Source of the DNA: Litoreibacter janthinus | GTDB lineage: Bacteria > Pseudomonadota > Alphaproteobacteria > Rhodobacterales > Rhodobacteraceae | Direction: 5' to 3' | DNA: 64,000 nucleotides | Assembly (NCBI RefSeq): GCF_900111945.1 | Contig: NZ_FOYO01000001.1 | Span: 3,107,751-3,171,750, forward strand | In this document: one piece after another, positions 1-9,262 of the stretch | Layout of the letters: every line of letters begins with the position of its first letter | Position numbering within the stretch: position 1 is the first letter of the stretch | Program-made: the position numbers and the translations under genes | Notes under the pieces: generated by a model | Told to the model about the DNA's origin: nothing | The model's database searches: none | What the model saw: the letters and a program-made list of their open reading frames with translations, nothing else

Positions 1-640
1 GGGCCAGACCTTTGCCGATGGGGCGTTTCTCGGACAAGGCACGAGCGTCTATGGCTTCCACAAAGCTGCGCACCGCGTCAAAACTGCGCGGCAGCCGTGG
101 CAGGATGTAGCTGAGCAGATCAGGCTTCAGAGCGATTTGACGGTCAGAGAACATTTTCATCACCAAGGCCATCAGAAGCGCGTCGTCCAGCGCTTCGAGT
201 GTGGCAAGGGATGTCCCTTCCATACGGCTTTTGAGATCTGCGACGGCGAAATCCAAGCGCGCAGGCGCAATGGCTGATGTGATCAAGAGCGGATGCCCCC
301 CCTCCTGCATAAGATTGTGCAGATGGAAGGCTTGGGTCTCCTTGGCACGATCGCCCACGATCAGATGCAGGTCTTCGACCACCAAAGGGCCTTGGGCCAG
401 CGCCATCGGGTCATCAAGCGCATCAGCCCCAACGACGCGCGCGCCGGCCTCATGTGCCCAGACCATTGCAAGGTGGGTTTTCCCCGATCCGGGCGGCCCG
501 ATCAGGACCATCTTGTTCAACGGCCAATCAGCCCAGCTTTCGACAGCGGCAACCGCCAGCGCGTTTGCGCCGGACACAAAATAATCGTCGCGGCCCAGCG
601 CTTCTTTCGCGGGCAATGAAAAGGCCAGTTGCTCGGGCAT
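1..640 (-). CDS. hda: Hda-like DnaA-family ATPase (3' end outside window)
   Basis: This is an AAA+ protein of the DnaA/Hda family. In the known family, Hda works with the DNA-loaded sliding clamp to stimulate hydrolysis of DnaA-ATP and so restrains replication initiation. The reading frame starts MPEQLAFSLPAKEALGRDDY and stays open for 213 codons to the window edge. A Walker A motif GPPGSGKTH lies near residue 48 and a Walker B-like VVEDLHL near residue 89. The short N-terminus has a QLAF clamp-binding-type motif and no DnaA domain I/II. The start lies 4 nt from the stop of the upstream transporter gene, so the two are probably co-transcribed. The C-terminus is not visible, so full-length DnaA domain IV cannot be excluded, but the short N-terminus argues for Hda. 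Confidence 0.85.
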   Translation of the reverse strand, partial: MPEQLAFSLPAKEALGRDDYFVSGANALAVAAVESWADWPLNKMVLIGPPGSGKTHLAMVWAHEAGARVVGADALDDPMALAQGPLVVEDLHLIVGDRAKETQAFHLHNLMQEGGHPLLITSAIAPARLDFAVADLKSRMEGTSLATLEALDDALLMALVMKMFSDRQIALKPDLLSYILPRLPRSFDAVRSFVEAIDARALSEKRPIGKGLA

Positions 641-644
641 GGGG

Positions 645-1724
645 CTATTCAGTGCCTTCCGGCGTCTCGTCGTTGTCCAGCCCCTTATAGAGCCGGCTTG
701 TGCGATACTGCTCCGCACCGAAGCGTGCCACCACGCCCAAGGCGGCAGCGACAGGAACGGCGACCAGCATCCCGACAAAACCAAAGAGCGTGCCGAATAC
801 GGATAGTGAGAACATCAGCCAGACCGGATGCAGCCCCACGCTTTCGCCCACGAGTTTCGGTGTGAGCACATTACCTTCAAGAAATTGACCCGCCACGAAA
901 ACAGCAGCCACAGCGCCGATCATTGCAGGCTCCCCCCAGAACTGGAACAGCGCCAAGCCAACGGCCAATACACCGCCGATCACGGCGCCGATGTAGGGGA
1001 TAAACGAGATCAGGCCCGCGATGAACCCGACAACGAGACCAAATTGCAGCCCCACGAGCATGAGGCCAACGGCGTAAAAGACGCCCAAAATTGTGCAGAC
1101 AGTCAATTGCCCGCGCACGAAGCTAGCGAGTGTTTTGTCGATATCCGCCGCGATCTTGCGAACCTGTGGGGCATGGTCCCGCGGCAAAAGCGTGTCGATC
1201 TTGGCAATCAGGTTGTCCCAGTCGAGCAGCATGTAAAACGCCACGACGGGCACCACGACGATGAACACCACCGCGTTGATAACGCCCAAGGCCGAGGAGA
1301 ACACGCTTTTGGCGAACGCCCCACCGCGTTCCTGAATGGTCGCACCAATGGACGCAAGCGACTGGCGCAGTGTGGAATTCGCATCGCCCAGATCAGGAAA
1401 CCGCTCGGACAGGAAGTCGCGCAGCCGCGCAAACAAATCCGGCGCGCTTTCGAACAATCCTGCGGCCTGACTGACAATCATCGGCACGATGAGCACGGCC
1501 AGAAGGATGAATACGAAGAGCGCAATAAGGCTGATGATTGTGGTGGCAACCACGCGACTGGCGCCCATACGTTCCAACCGGTCCGCCATAGGGTCAAGCC
1601 CGTAAGCGATCGCACCGCCCACGATGAACGGCAGCATCACATCGCCAAGATACCAAAGCGCAACTAAGAACACCGCCGTCGCGATGCCCCAATATTTTGC
1701 CTGTTCTCGGACTGGTAGCGCCAT
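645..1724 (-). CDS. AI-2E family transporter (PerM/TqsA-like membrane protein)
   Basis: A polytopic inner-membrane protein of about 359 residues. Paired hydrophobic segments lie at the N-terminus (about 14-40 and 62-90) and more follow in the C-terminal half. The soluble middle part (about 90-200) and the glycine-rich segment around FGLVVGFIAGLISFIPYIG are typical of the AI-2E/PerM family (former UPF0118). Family members have been linked to autoinducer-2 or ion/H+ antiport, and the substrate here is unknown. I chose the ATG at 1724 because AGAGGG is then 6-7 nt upstream. An ATG two codons earlier (1730) would sit directly on the Shine-Dalgarno sequence. The gene precedes hda by 4 nt, an arrangement I recall from other Rhodobacterales. 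Confidence 0.85.
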   Translation of the reverse strand: MALPVREQAKYWGIATAVFLVALWYLGDVMLPFIVGGAIAYGLDPMADRLERMGASRVVATTIISLIALFVFILLAVLIVPMIVSQAAGLFESAPDLFARLRDFLSERFPDLGDANSTLRQSLASIGATIQERGGAFAKSVFSSALGVINAVVFIVVVPVVAFYMLLDWDNLIAKIDTLLPRDHAPQVRKIAADIDKTLASFVRGQLTVCTILGVFYAVGLMLVGLQFGLVVGFIAGLISFIPYIGAVIGGVLAVGLALFQFWGEPAMIGAVAAVFVAGQFLEGNVLTPKLVGESVGLHPVWLMFSLSVFGTLFGFVGMLVAVPVAAALGVVARFGAEQYRTSRLYKGLDNDETPEGTE

Positions 1725-1730
1725 GAGCAT

Positions 1731-2239
1731 CCCTCTTTCTCGACCAGATGTGACCTATGGCGGGTCCGGTTTCAAGGCTTGCGCGGTTCTGAAGCGAAAA
1801 ACCTGCCCCAGAGCCTTGCAATTCTTTGACGAATTCCCGCCCCGGCTTGAAGCGCAAGTCATTCACATTGGTAAGGACAAGGGGACGCTCATAAGCCTCG
1901 CCCACGCGCTTGACAGGGTCTTCAAGCACGACGCATCCGGGCCATCTTGTTGACGTTGCCTGCTGTCGCCGCACACTTGGTCGCGCATTCCTGACTTAGC
2001 CCAGCCTATGACAGCTTTCTGAATGCCAATCTGTCGCGGACTTTGAACGATGAGGGGCTGTCAAAGGCGCTGATCCATTGGGGCAAGGACGGGATCATGG
2101 CGATCTACTTCTTCCCAAGGGGCAGCAATTGAAGCGCGAGATGCTGGCAGGCAAGCTCAAGACCCAGCGCGCCTGCGTCGTTGATGGTCTTGATGCCAAC
2201 ACTGCCCCTTCTGGCCAAATAGCCGCTTTAAGTCCGCCT
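1731..2239. other. gene-poor stretch with possible degraded coding remnants
   Basis: About 500 nt with no open frame I can support. A plus-strand frame from about 1998 to 2132 encodes roughly 45 residues beginning LSPAYDSFLNANLSRTLNDE. It reads like natural protein but has no upstream start and ends at a stop. The minus strand between 1740 and 1950 also gives a protein-like segment (VKRVGEAYERPLVLTNVNDL) that runs out of frame into the transporter gene. These could be remnants of decayed genes or chance frames. I recognise neither. Confidence 0.3.
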
Positions 2240-2755
2240 TCAAGGCATCACGACAGCAAAGCGCCCGTCCTCAATCGCTATGATGAGCGCGAACACCAAG
2301 AACGTGATTGTTGGGTAAAAGCCAGCAGCAAAGCCGAAGCCGCGCAGTGGGGGCGACAGGTGATAGCCCAACCAAAACAGCAGACGCGTCGCCCCGAAGG
2401 ACGCGCCAAGCAGCAAGATTGGCCCTGCCCCAAGAACTGTCCCGATAAAGGGCCAAAGCAGAAGGCAAAGCATCAATTGCTCAACAGAATTCCGCAGGAC
2501 GCGCTGATCAATCTCGGCGGCGGAACCTACGGGATAGGCATCGCCGTCGATGATCCTATCGTCAAAGAAGCGTCGTTGCGCAAGACGGCCAATCATCAAA
2601 AGCAACATGACACCGCCCGGCAAAAGCGCGAAGGGCAGAGCTTCGGTTAATGGCATGTTAACCTGCCATGACGCCATGCGCGCCAACGGGATCGCCGCCA
2701 GCGCCCAGATCGCACCCGCGCCCATCCCAAGAAGGATGAGCGCACGCTTTCCCAT
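2240..2755 (-). CDS. MAPEG-family membrane protein
   Basis: A protein of 171 residues with four hydrophobic segments (about 5-25, 42-56, 92-125 and 146-162). The central part RNSVEQLMLCLLLWP followed by ATRLLFWLGYHLSPPLRGFG and FYPT matches the MAPEG family (membrane-associated proteins in eicosanoid and glutathione metabolism). Bacterial members are inner-membrane proteins of mostly unknown substrate, some with glutathione transferase-like activity. The ATG at 2755 overlaps the TGA of the methylmalonyl-CoA mutase gene by one base, and a GTG one codon earlier is also possible. It is therefore probably translated by coupling at the end of the mutase transcript. No functional link to propionate metabolism is evident. 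Confidence 0.75.
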   Translation of the reverse strand: MGKRALILLGMGAGAIWALAAIPLARMASWQVNMPLTEALPFALLPGGVMLLLMIGRLAQRRFFDDRIIDGDAYPVGSAAEIDQRVLRNSVEQLMLCLLLWPFIGTVLGAGPILLLGASFGATRLLFWLGYHLSPPLRGFGFAAGFYPTITFLVFALIIAIEDGRFAVVMP

Positions 2756-4887
2756 CACTTACGTGCCTTGCGGATCAGGGCAAGGATGTCTTTTGCCGCT
2801 TCCGGAATATTGGTCCCGGGGCCAAAGATCGCTTTCACGCCTGCGTTGTAGAGGAAGTCGTAATCCTGCTGCGGGATCACCCCGCCGCAGATCACAAGGA
2901 TGTCGCCTGCCCCGGCGGCTTTCAACGCCTCCACCAGTTTCGGCGCCAAGGTTTTGTGGCCTGCCGCTTGCGAGCTGATGCCGATCACATGCACATCGTT
3001 ATCGACGGCGTCTTGGGCTGCCTCTTCCGGTGTTTGAAACAGCGGGCCGACATCCACATCAAAGCCGATATCTGCGAAGGCGGTGGCAATCACCTTTGCG
3101 CCGCGGTCATGACCATCTTGGCCCATCTTTACCACCAGCATACGCGGGCGACGGCCCTCTTCTTCTGCGAAGTTCTCCACGTCTTTCTGGATCGCGGCGA
3201 AATCTGCATCACCCTCGTAAGCTGCGCCATAGACGCCCGCCAAGGTCTTCACCTCTGCGCGGTGGCGACCGAATGCTTTTTCCATTGCCATGCTAATCTC
3301 TCCAACTGTTGCGCGGGCCCGCGCGGCATCCACTGCCAGGGCCAGCAAATTGCCATCCCCAGACTTGGCCGCGCCTTCAAGAGCTGCCAAAGCCGCATCG
3401 CACGCGGCTTGGTCGCGGGTGGCTTTGATCTTGTCGAGCCGCTCGATCTGGCTCAATCGGACGGCGACATTGTCCACATCGAGAATGTCGATCGGGTCTT
3501 CCTTGTCCAAACGGAACTTGTTGACGCCGACGATCACTTCCTCTCCACGGTCAACCTGTGCCTGGCGCAAAGCGGCTGCTTCCTCGATGCGTAATTTAGG
3601 CATGCCAGTGGCCACAGCTTTGGTCATGCCGCCCATCTCTTCGATCTCTTCGATGATCTTCCACGCCTCGTCCGCCAGATCAGCGGTAAGCTTCTCGACA
3701 TAGTAAGACCCTGCCAACGGGTCGACGACCTTGGTGACCTTGGTTTCGTTCTGTAAAATCAGCTGGGTGTTGCGTGCGATGCGCGACGAGAACGCTGTGG
3801 GCAACGCAATGGCCTCGTCAAACGAGTTGGTATGCAGCGATTGTGTGCCGCCCAGCACCGCAGACATGGCCTCATAAGCCGTGCGCACGATGTTGTTGTA
3901 GGGGTCCTGCTCCTGCAACGACACGCCGGAGGTCTGGCAATGCGTCCGCAGCATCAAAGAGCCTTCTTTCTTGGGGTTAAACTCACTCATGATCTTGTGC
4001 CACAGGAACCGGGCCGCGCGCAGTTTCGCGGCTTCCATGAAGAAATTCATGCCGATGGCAAAGAAGAAGCTTAACCGGCCTGCGAACGCATCGACGTCCA
4101 TCCCGTTTGCAATCGCCGCACGCACATATTCGCGCCCATCCGCTAGCGTGAATGCCAGCTCTTGGACCAAGTTCGCGCCGGCTTCTTGCATGTGGTAGCC
4201 GGAAATCGAGATCGAGTTGAACTTCGGCATATCGGACGCGGTGTAGGCGATGATGTCGGACACGATCCTCATCGAGGGCTCCGGCGGGTAGATGTAGGTG
4301 TTGCGCACCATGAATTCTTTGAGGATGTCGTTCTGGATCGTGCCAGACAGGACCGCACGGTCATGGCCCTGCTCTTCCCCAGCCACAATGAAGGATGCCA
4401 GCACGGGGATCACCGCGCCGTTCATCGTCATCGAGACGGAGACCTTATCCAGCGGGATGCCATCAAACAGAATCTTCATGTCCTCAACGCTGTCGATGGC
4501 CACACCGGCCTTGCCAACGTCACCCACCACACGCTCGTGGTCGCTGTCATATCCACGGTGCGTTGCCAGATCGAACGCGACCGAGACGCCCTGCTGACCT
4601 GCATCAAGCGCCTTGCGGTAGAACGCGTTGGATTCCTCGGCGGTTGAGAAGCCTGCATACTGGCGGATGGTCCAAGGACGACCTGTATACATTGTCGAGC
4701 GTGGGCCACGGGTAAACGGGCCCTCGCCCGGCATGGAGCCCATATGCTCCAGATCTGTCGCATCCTCTTCGGTATAAACCGGCTGAATCGCGATGCCTTC
4801 CGGGCTGTCCCAAGTCAGATCTTCTAGCGGGCGGCCGCGCAGTTCTTTTTCAGCGCGCGTTTCCCACGCTTCTTTCTTGTCCGTCAT
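2755..4887 (-). CDS. scpA: methylmalonyl-CoA mutase (adenosylcobalamin-dependent)
   Basis: This 710-residue protein is a single-chain mutase interconverting (R)-methylmalonyl-CoA and succinyl-CoA, the last step of propionyl-CoA assimilation after carboxylation by PccAB. The N-terminal half is the substrate-binding TIM barrel, with [20 protein letters not shown] near residues 60-80 and the conserved YHMQEAGA near residue 230. The C-terminal 130 residues form the B12-binding domain with DGHDRG, in which the cobalt-ligating histidine is about residue 593, followed by a GIS...GHK segment. Length is normal for alphaproteobacterial mutases that do not need a separate small subunit. The 5' end overlaps the 3' end of the sulfotransferase-like gene by 38 nt. 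The symbol is a family name; mcm or bhbA is used in related genomes. Confidence 0.96.
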   Translation of the reverse strand: MTDKKEAWETRAEKELRGRPLEDLTWDSPEGIAIQPVYTEEDATDLEHMGSMPGEGPFTRGPRSTMYTGRPWTIRQYAGFSTAEESNAFYRKALDAGQQGVSVAFDLATHRGYDSDHERVVGDVGKAGVAIDSVEDMKILFDGIPLDKVSVSMTMNGAVIPVLASFIVAGEEQGHDRAVLSGTIQNDILKEFMVRNTYIYPPEPSMRIVSDIIAYTASDMPKFNSISISGYHMQEAGANLVQELAFTLADGREYVRAAIANGMDVDAFAGRLSFFFAIGMNFFMEAAKLRAARFLWHKIMSEFNPKKEGSLMLRTHCQTSGVSLQEQDPYNNIVRTAYEAMSAVLGGTQSLHTNSFDEAIALPTAFSSRIARNTQLILQNETKVTKVVDPLAGSYYVEKLTADLADEAWKIIEEIEEMGGMTKAVATGMPKLRIEEAAALRQAQVDRGEEVIVGVNKFRLDKEDPIDILDVDNVAVRLSQIERLDKIKATRDQAACDAALAALEGAAKSGDGNLLALAVDAARARATVGEISMAMEKAFGRHRAEVKTLAGVYGAAYEGDADFAAIQKDVENFAEEEGRRPRMLVVKMGQDGHDRGAKVIATAFADIGFDVDVGPLFQTPEEAAQDAVDNDVHVIGISSQAAGHKTLAPKLVEALKAAGAGDILVICGGVIPQQDYDFLYNAGVKAIFGPGTNIPEAAKDILALIRKARK

Positions 4888-5815
4888 GGTGGCTTCCTTC
4901 TGTCATGTCTGCCCCGCCGAATGTGCCTTCGGTCGGGTTGAGGTAGGTCACGCGGGCATCTGCACCGGCTTCGAGCCAGGCGATATCCGCGCGGTAATCT
5001 TCTTGAAGCTTCCACGCCTGATCGGCGTTAAAAGGCATGTATCGTGCGCCAAGCCCGGCGGAGGCGAGCCGCAAGGCCCCATCCAGATCGCCGCGTTCGG
5101 CTGCAATTTCCGCAAGCTCCGCCGCGGGGGCGGAGGCGTTTGCTTTGTGTGGCTTTCCCATAGGACCAAGCATCACAGGGCGCCCGATAAGGGCATGGAT
5201 CAAAGGCACGGGGTTGGCGACCCAGCCTTCGAAGGGCCAAACCACAAGTTCAGCATCTGGAAAAACCGCACCGATATCCGCGATCACATCGCGCCAGCGT
5301 CGCGGTTGCGTCACCAGACGGTCCAAATCCGCAATCGTTGGCAAAACCGCCCCTGCTTTCACCCGAAAGGCCAGTTGCGATGCCCAGTGCAAATCATAGG
5401 CACGGATCGCAAGGCTGATGCGTAAGGCACGCCTATCGAAGGCCGGAGCGACGCGTGTCAGGCGATCCGCGACTTGGGCGTAAAGACGCACCGATTCCAG
5501 ATTTTGCGCCATCGTGCCAATCAGATTTTCCTCGCTCAGGATTGCGGCTTGCGCTCCACCCTGCTCCAAACGTGAAAGCTCCATCCGAAGCCGCCCGCAG
5601 GAGCGTTTGCCCAAACTGATGTCAGACGCCGTCAAATGCTGCGGGTTCTTGACCAACCCTGCCAGCAGGCCACCACGCGTGCGTTCCGGTCCCCAGTATG
5701 TGATGCTGGCACGCCTCAAAGCGGGGCGTTGGCTGCAAAGCAACAGTTGCAAACCTGTCGAGCCGGTTCGGTGCGCCCCTAGATGCAGGCAAATTTCCAC
5801 GATGTTCGCCCCCAT
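4850..5815 (-). CDS. sulfotransferase-like protein
   Basis: A 321-residue protein whose N-terminus, [18 protein letters not shown] at about residues 9-26, resembles the PAPS-binding P-loop of sulfotransferases (usually GxxKTGTT/S). A second conserved-looking block, [11 protein letters not shown] near residue 97, fits the same fold. Many Rhodobacterales carry such proteins near glycan or secretion genes, and the acceptor is unknown. The frame is open for another 245 codons upstream, but that part is antisense to the DUF4174 gene and has no protein character. I therefore take the ATG at 5815. The 3' end overlaps the start of the methylmalonyl-CoA mutase gene by 38 nt, which suggests co-transcription. 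The role relative to propionyl-CoA metabolism is not obvious. Confidence 0.65.
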   Translation of the reverse strand: MGANIVEICLHLGAHRTGSTGLQLLLCSQRPALRRASITYWGPERTRGGLLAGLVKNPQHLTASDISLGKRSCGRLRMELSRLEQGGAQAAILSEENLIGTMAQNLESVRLYAQVADRLTRVAPAFDRRALRISLAIRAYDLHWASQLAFRVKAGAVLPTIADLDRLVTQPRRWRDVIADIGAVFPDAELVVWPFEGWVANPVPLIHALIGRPVMLGPMGKPHKANASAPAAELAEIAAERGDLDGALRLASAGLGARYMPFNADQAWKLQEDYRADIAWLEAGADARVTYLNPTEGTFGGADMTEGSHHDGQERSVGNAR

Positions 5816-5966
5816 GACACCCGCCGCCCAATGCGACTGGCTAGAGCGATCTTTGTGTGCCGAAAGGCTGACCAAGCGCTTAACAGGCCGTGTTGGCGCA
5901 ATTGCCGCCAAGCTGACCATTCCATTCCCGCGAATGCCCCCTATATTAGAGGCAGAAGGAGCTTCA

Positions 5967-6443
5967 ATGAAACACGCTATCTTATTTGTTTTTTCTACAT
6001 TTTTTTCTTTGCAGGCCGTAGCTGAAGGGCTGCCGGAAGGGGCATTGGAAGACCCCACTGCGATCGGGCCATATGATGCAGTTGAAGCGAATTTGAGCGA
6101 TTTTCTTTGGCTGAAACGGCCCGTCGTGGTCTTTGCAGACACCCCCGCCGATCCGCGCTTCAAGCGCCAAATCGAGCTGTTGGAGGCGCGCCCGCAGGCC
6201 CTGATCGACCGTGAGGTCGTGATTTTGGTAGATACGGATCCCAAAACCCCGTCCGATATTCGCACCAAACTGCGCCCGCGTGGGTTCATGATGGTGCTGA
6301 TCGGTAAGGACGGAGAGGTCGAATTGCGCAAGCCGTCCCCGTGGGACATCCGAGAGATCACGCGCGCCATCGACAAGATGCCGCTGCGGCTACAGGAACT
6401 CAAAGAAATGCGGGCCGCACAAGACGCAGAATTGAACGATTGA
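5967..6443 (+). CDS. DUF4174-domain exported protein
   Basis: A 158-residue protein with a signal peptide (MKHAILFVFSTFFSLQAVAEG, probable cleavage after AVA). A DUF4174-type domain follows: the segment WLKRPVVVFADTPADPRFKR begins a thioredoxin-like alpha/beta pattern, and RGFMMVLIGKDGEVELR is its conserved C-terminal strand pair with a pyrimidine/glutathione-peroxidase-like feel. The family has no established function. The start ATG at 5967 follows a good AGAAGGAG sequence. A TATATT at 5942-5947 could be its -10 box. The gene is divergent from the sulfotransferase-like gene, with 151 nt between the starts. Confidence 0.75.
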   Translation: MKHAILFVFSTFFSLQAVAEGLPEGALEDPTAIGPYDAVEANLSDFLWLKRPVVVFADTPADPRFKRQIELLEARPQALIDREVVILVDTDPKTPSDIRTKLRPRGFMMVLIGKDGEVELRKPSPWDIREITRAIDKMPLRLQELKEMRAAQDAELND

Positions 6444-6455
6444 CGGCGTGCTTCA

Positions 6456-6484
6456 TTGCGTCTTAACGCGAAGCTACCTATATT
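6456..6484 (+). promoter_or_regulatory. sigma-70-type promoter for a mini-ORF
   Basis: TTGCGT at 6456-6461 and TATATT at 6479-6484 are separated by exactly 17 nt. This is a good housekeeping promoter with a predicted start near 6491. It lies just after the DUF4174 gene and points at a 21-codon ORF with its own Shine-Dalgarno sequence. Confidence 0.5.
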
Positions 6485-6534
6485 AAGTGCAGGAAGGGCA
6501 TTCCGCCCGACCGCTAAGCCCAGAGGTGAGTGAT

Positions 6535-6600
6535 ATGTCAAAGACGCCAAAATCTCCTCCCCCTATGACTGGTCAGACGGGACCACGCCCCGGCTACTAG
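6535..6600 (+). CDS. candidate 21-residue proline-rich small protein
   Basis: A short frame of 21 codons starting ATG TCA AAG ACG CCA and ending TAG. The product has a basic N-terminus (MSKTPKS), a PPP run and a PRPGY end. GAGGTG lies 6-8 nt upstream of the ATG, and a TTGCGT-N17-TATATT promoter lies about 50 nt upstream. Its 3' end overlaps, convergently, the 3' end of the hypothetical gene ending at 6563. I do not recognise the peptide. The alternative is that the transcript is a small RNA and the frame is incidental. Confidence 0.35.
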   Translation: MSKTPKSPPPMTGQTGPRPGY

Positions 6601-7141
6601 AAACGGACCCTCGGCCCGTGCTTTCGCGCAACGCGCGCAGGGCAGATCTTCCACGTGCAAGTGCTTCCTGCTTTAACGCGATGTAATCGGTGTACATGCC
6701 GATACGTTGCACCTGGTCCATTTCGCGAAACAGTTCTGACCGCAGGTCGTCGATGATCGCGTCCACCGCAAACACCTGATTGTAGTAGCCCACGACAGGC
6801 TGGATAACCGGCTCCGGCAACACGTGAATCTCCGCGATGAGCGCGCTGAACACCGTGTCATTGCGCTCGCTTGGCACCACAGGGATGTAGCTGTCATCCT
6901 CTTCCATCGCGGTGACGATCCGGCTCCAGGTTGCGGCCAGATCGAACTGTTTGAGCGTGACGACGTAATGGTCAATCTCGGCAATCAGAGCGGTCTGGAC
7001 GTCCTGCATCTTTTCGAGCCGCCGTCGCCGCTCCCGCTTTCGGTTGCGGTAGCCGTTATAGACCCAGCCCACCGCCACGAAGAACCCGCCGACAATCGCC
7101 TGCTGGACGCGTGGGTCGATGATGTCGGCGAGCATGGCCAT
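6563..7141 (-). CDS. hypothetical protein, N-terminal membrane anchor and coiled-coil-like body
   Basis: A 192-residue protein with one N-terminal hydrophobic segment (about residues 13-28, VQQAIVGGFFVAVGWVYNG). A strongly basic stretch NRKRERRRRL follows, and then a helical acidic and amphipathic body to about residue 165. This suggests a membrane-anchored cytoplasmic domain. I do not recognise the family. Six nt separate it from the pccA stop, so it is probably the next gene of the pccA transcript. ATG codons at 7141 and 7135 are both possible starts, with no strong Shine-Dalgarno sequence at either, consistent with coupling to pccA. Confidence 0.6.
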   Translation of the reverse strand: MAMLADIIDPRVQQAIVGGFFVAVGWVYNGYRNRKRERRRRLEKMQDVQTALIAEIDHYVVTLKQFDLAATWSRIVTAMEEDDSYIPVVPSERNDTVFSALIAEIHVLPEPVIQPVVGYYNQVFAVDAIIDDLRSELFREMDQVQRIGMYTDYIALKQEALARGRSALRALRESTGRGSVSSSRGVVPSDQS

Positions 7142-7147
7142 CGCGGG

Positions 7148-9148
7148 TTATTCGAACTCCATGATGACGTCGTCCACTGCGAGGTTGTCACCGGCATTGG
7201 CGTTGATTTTGGAGACCTTGCCCTTACGCTCGGCACGCAGGATGTTTTCCATTTTCATCGCCTCGACGGTACAAAGCGCTTGGCCTTCTTGAACCTCGTC
7301 TCCGACTGCGACATCGACTTTGACGATCAGGCCCGGCATCGGGCAGAGCAACAGCTTGGACGTATCGGGCGGCAGTTTCTCCAACATCAAAGACGCCAGT
7401 TCCGCCTGACGCGGCGTGCGCACATGGACCTTCAGGTCTGCACCACGGTGGCGCATACGGAAGCCGCCTGAAATCTTGTCAACCTTCAGCACCAACTTGT
7501 CGCCATTGACCTTCAACTTTGCAAGGCTGTCGCCCGGTGTCCATTTGGAGGTCACACGGTGCTTGGTGCCGTCCGCGTGGGTCACGGTGGCGCCTTTCTT
7601 GTCAGCTTTGATCTTCAGCTCGAAGCTCTCGCCTTGCAGCGTGACGACCCAGTCCTTGCCCACCTTGCGGCGGTGGTTGTCCATCGTGCCCGAAATGCGA
7701 GCGCGACGAATCTCGGCAACGCGGTGCATTGCGGCAGCCGAGGATGCGATACGTGCCAAAGTGTCTTTGGGCAGGGCAACGCCCTCGAACCCTTCAGGGT
7801 ATTCTTCCTCGATAAAGGCGGTGGTGATGTCGCCTGACACAAATTTCGGGTGGTCCATCACAGCGGCACAGAAAGGCAGGTTGTGGCCAATGCCCTCCAC
7901 CTCGAAGCTGTCCAAAGCAACACGCATATGCTCGATGGCGTCGCCGCGGGTTGGCCCCCAAGAGCAAAGCTTGGCGATCATCGGGTCATAATACATCGAA
8001 ATCTCGCCGCCCTCGTAGACGCCCGTGTCGTTACGCACGGCACGCTTGTCCGTGTGCTTTTCTGCAGGAGGGCGGTAGCGGGTCAGGCGGCCAATCGAGG
8101 GCAAGAAGCCGCGATACGGGTCTTCTGCGTATAGACGGCTTTCCATCGCCCAGCCGTTCAACTTGACGTCCTTCTGGGTCAAGGCCAGCTTTTCGCCGTA
8201 AGCGACGCGGATCATTTGTTCGACAAGATCGACACCTGTGATCAACTCGGTCACAGGGTGTTCCACCTGCAGGCGGGTGTTCATCTCGAGGAAGTAGAAA
8301 TTGCGCTCCCCATCAACGATAAACTCCACCGTACCAGCAGAGCTGTAGCCCACGGCTTGCGCCAAGGCGCAGGACTGCTCTCCCATGGCTTTGCGGGTGG
8401 CTTCGTCAAGGAAAGGCGACGGGGCCTCTTCAATTACCTTCTGGTTGCGGCGCTGAATGGAGCATTCACGCTCCCCCAGATAGATGCAGTTGCCGTGGCT
8501 GTCTGCCAGAACCTGAATTTCAATGTGGCGTGGCTGGGTCACGAACTTCTCGATGAAAATCCGGTCGTCGCCAAAGCTGTTGGCGGCCTCGTTCTTGGAA
8601 GACTGGAACCCCTCGCGGGCGTCTTCGTCGTTCCAAGCGATGCGCATCCCTTTGCCGCCACCCCCAGCGGAGGCTTTGATCATCACCGGATACCCGATCT
8701 GTTTGGAGATCTTCACGGCTTCGTCCGCGTCCTCGATCAGGCCCATATGGCCCGGCACCGTAGACACCTTTGCCTCTTGGGCGATTTTTTTGGAGGTGAT
8801 CTTGTCCCCCATCTTCTCGATCGCGCCGACAGGTGGCCCGATAAAGGCGACGCCAGCTGCCTCCAGTGCTTCGGCAAATTTGGAGTTCTCAGACAAGAAA
8901 CCGTAGCCGGGGTGCACCGCCTCGGCGCCGGTTTCCTTGATCGCGGCCATGACCTTGTCGATCACAATGTAGGACTGGTTCGCTGGCGCAGGGCCGATAT
9001 GGACCGCCTCATCCGCCATCTGCACATGAAGTGCCTGCGCATCGGCGTCCGAATAAATGGCCACCGTTTTAATGCCCATTTTACGTGCGGTCTTGATAAC
9101 GCGGCAGGCGATTTCGCCGCGGTTGGCGATCAGGATTTTCTTGAACAT
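7148..9148 (-). CDS. pccA: propionyl-CoA carboxylase, biotin-carrying alpha subunit
   Basis: This 666-residue subunit carboxylates biotin with ATP and bicarbonate, and the beta subunit (pccB, 11512-13044) transfers the carboxyl to propionyl-CoA to give (S)-methylmalonyl-CoA. The N-terminal biotin carboxylase domain starts KKILIANRGEIACRVIKTAR. It has the ATP-grasp glycine loop KASAGGGGKGMRIAW near residue 165 and FLEMNTRLQVEHPVTE near residue 290. A BT domain follows at about 500-590. The C-terminal biotinyl domain has VEAMKMEN with the biotinylated lysine at about residue 632. Length is standard. The neighbouring pccB, methylmalonyl-CoA mutase and ScfR-type regulator identify the substrate as propionyl-CoA rather than acetyl-CoA. 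Confidence 0.96.
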   Translation of the reverse strand: MFKKILIANRGEIACRVIKTARKMGIKTVAIYSDADAQALHVQMADEAVHIGPAPANQSYIVIDKVMAAIKETGAEAVHPGYGFLSENSKFAEALEAAGVAFIGPPVGAIEKMGDKITSKKIAQEAKVSTVPGHMGLIEDADEAVKISKQIGYPVMIKASAGGGGKGMRIAWNDEDAREGFQSSKNEAANSFGDDRIFIEKFVTQPRHIEIQVLADSHGNCIYLGERECSIQRRNQKVIEEAPSPFLDEATRKAMGEQSCALAQAVGYSSAGTVEFIVDGERNFYFLEMNTRLQVEHPVTELITGVDLVEQMIRVAYGEKLALTQKDVKLNGWAMESRLYAEDPYRGFLPSIGRLTRYRPPAEKHTDKRAVRNDTGVYEGGEISMYYDPMIAKLCSWGPTRGDAIEHMRVALDSFEVEGIGHNLPFCAAVMDHPKFVSGDITTAFIEEEYPEGFEGVALPKDTLARIASSAAAMHRVAEIRRARISGTMDNHRRKVGKDWVVTLQGESFELKIKADKKGATVTHADGTKHRVTSKWTPGDSLAKLKVNGDKLVLKVDKISGGFRMRHRGADLKVHVRTPRQAELASLMLEKLPPDTSKLLLCPMPGLIVKVDVAVGDEVQEGQALCTVEAMKMENILRAERKGKVSKINANAGDNLAVDDVIMEFE

Positions 9149-9196
9149 TAGGTCAGGTCCCCTCTTGCCCAGCCGATTGACTGGGGGTCTTGCATC

Positions 9197-9232
9197 AAAA
9201 AAGGCCGGGACGCGCTTGCGCGCATCCCGGCC
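9197..9232 (-). terminator. intrinsic terminator after small lipoprotein gene
   Basis: GGCCGGGA (9203-9210) and TCCCGGCC (9225-9232) form an 8-bp stem with further GCGC pairing inside. On the minus strand the stem is followed by six T. It lies 30 nt after the small lipoprotein gene and 50 nt before pccA, so pccA probably has its own promoter between 9149 and 9196 or depends on read-through. Confidence 0.75.
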
Positions 9233-9262
9233 CTGTTGGTCTTGTTGTCGGTTGTCTGGTTT

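Noticed and set aside
1594..1974. 126-codon minus-strand frame
   Set aside because: Half of it lies inside the AI-2E transporter gene in another frame; only the first 70 residues look protein-like, so it is treated as a possible remnant rather than a gene.
5816..6550. 245-codon N-terminal extension of the sulfotransferase-like gene
   Set aside because: The extension is antisense to the DUF4174 gene, is Ser/Arg-rich, and the P-loop-like conserved N-terminus begins only at 5815.
8216..9151. 311-codon open frame on the plus strand
   Set aside because: Antisense to pccA; Asp/His/Gly/Leu-rich shadow.
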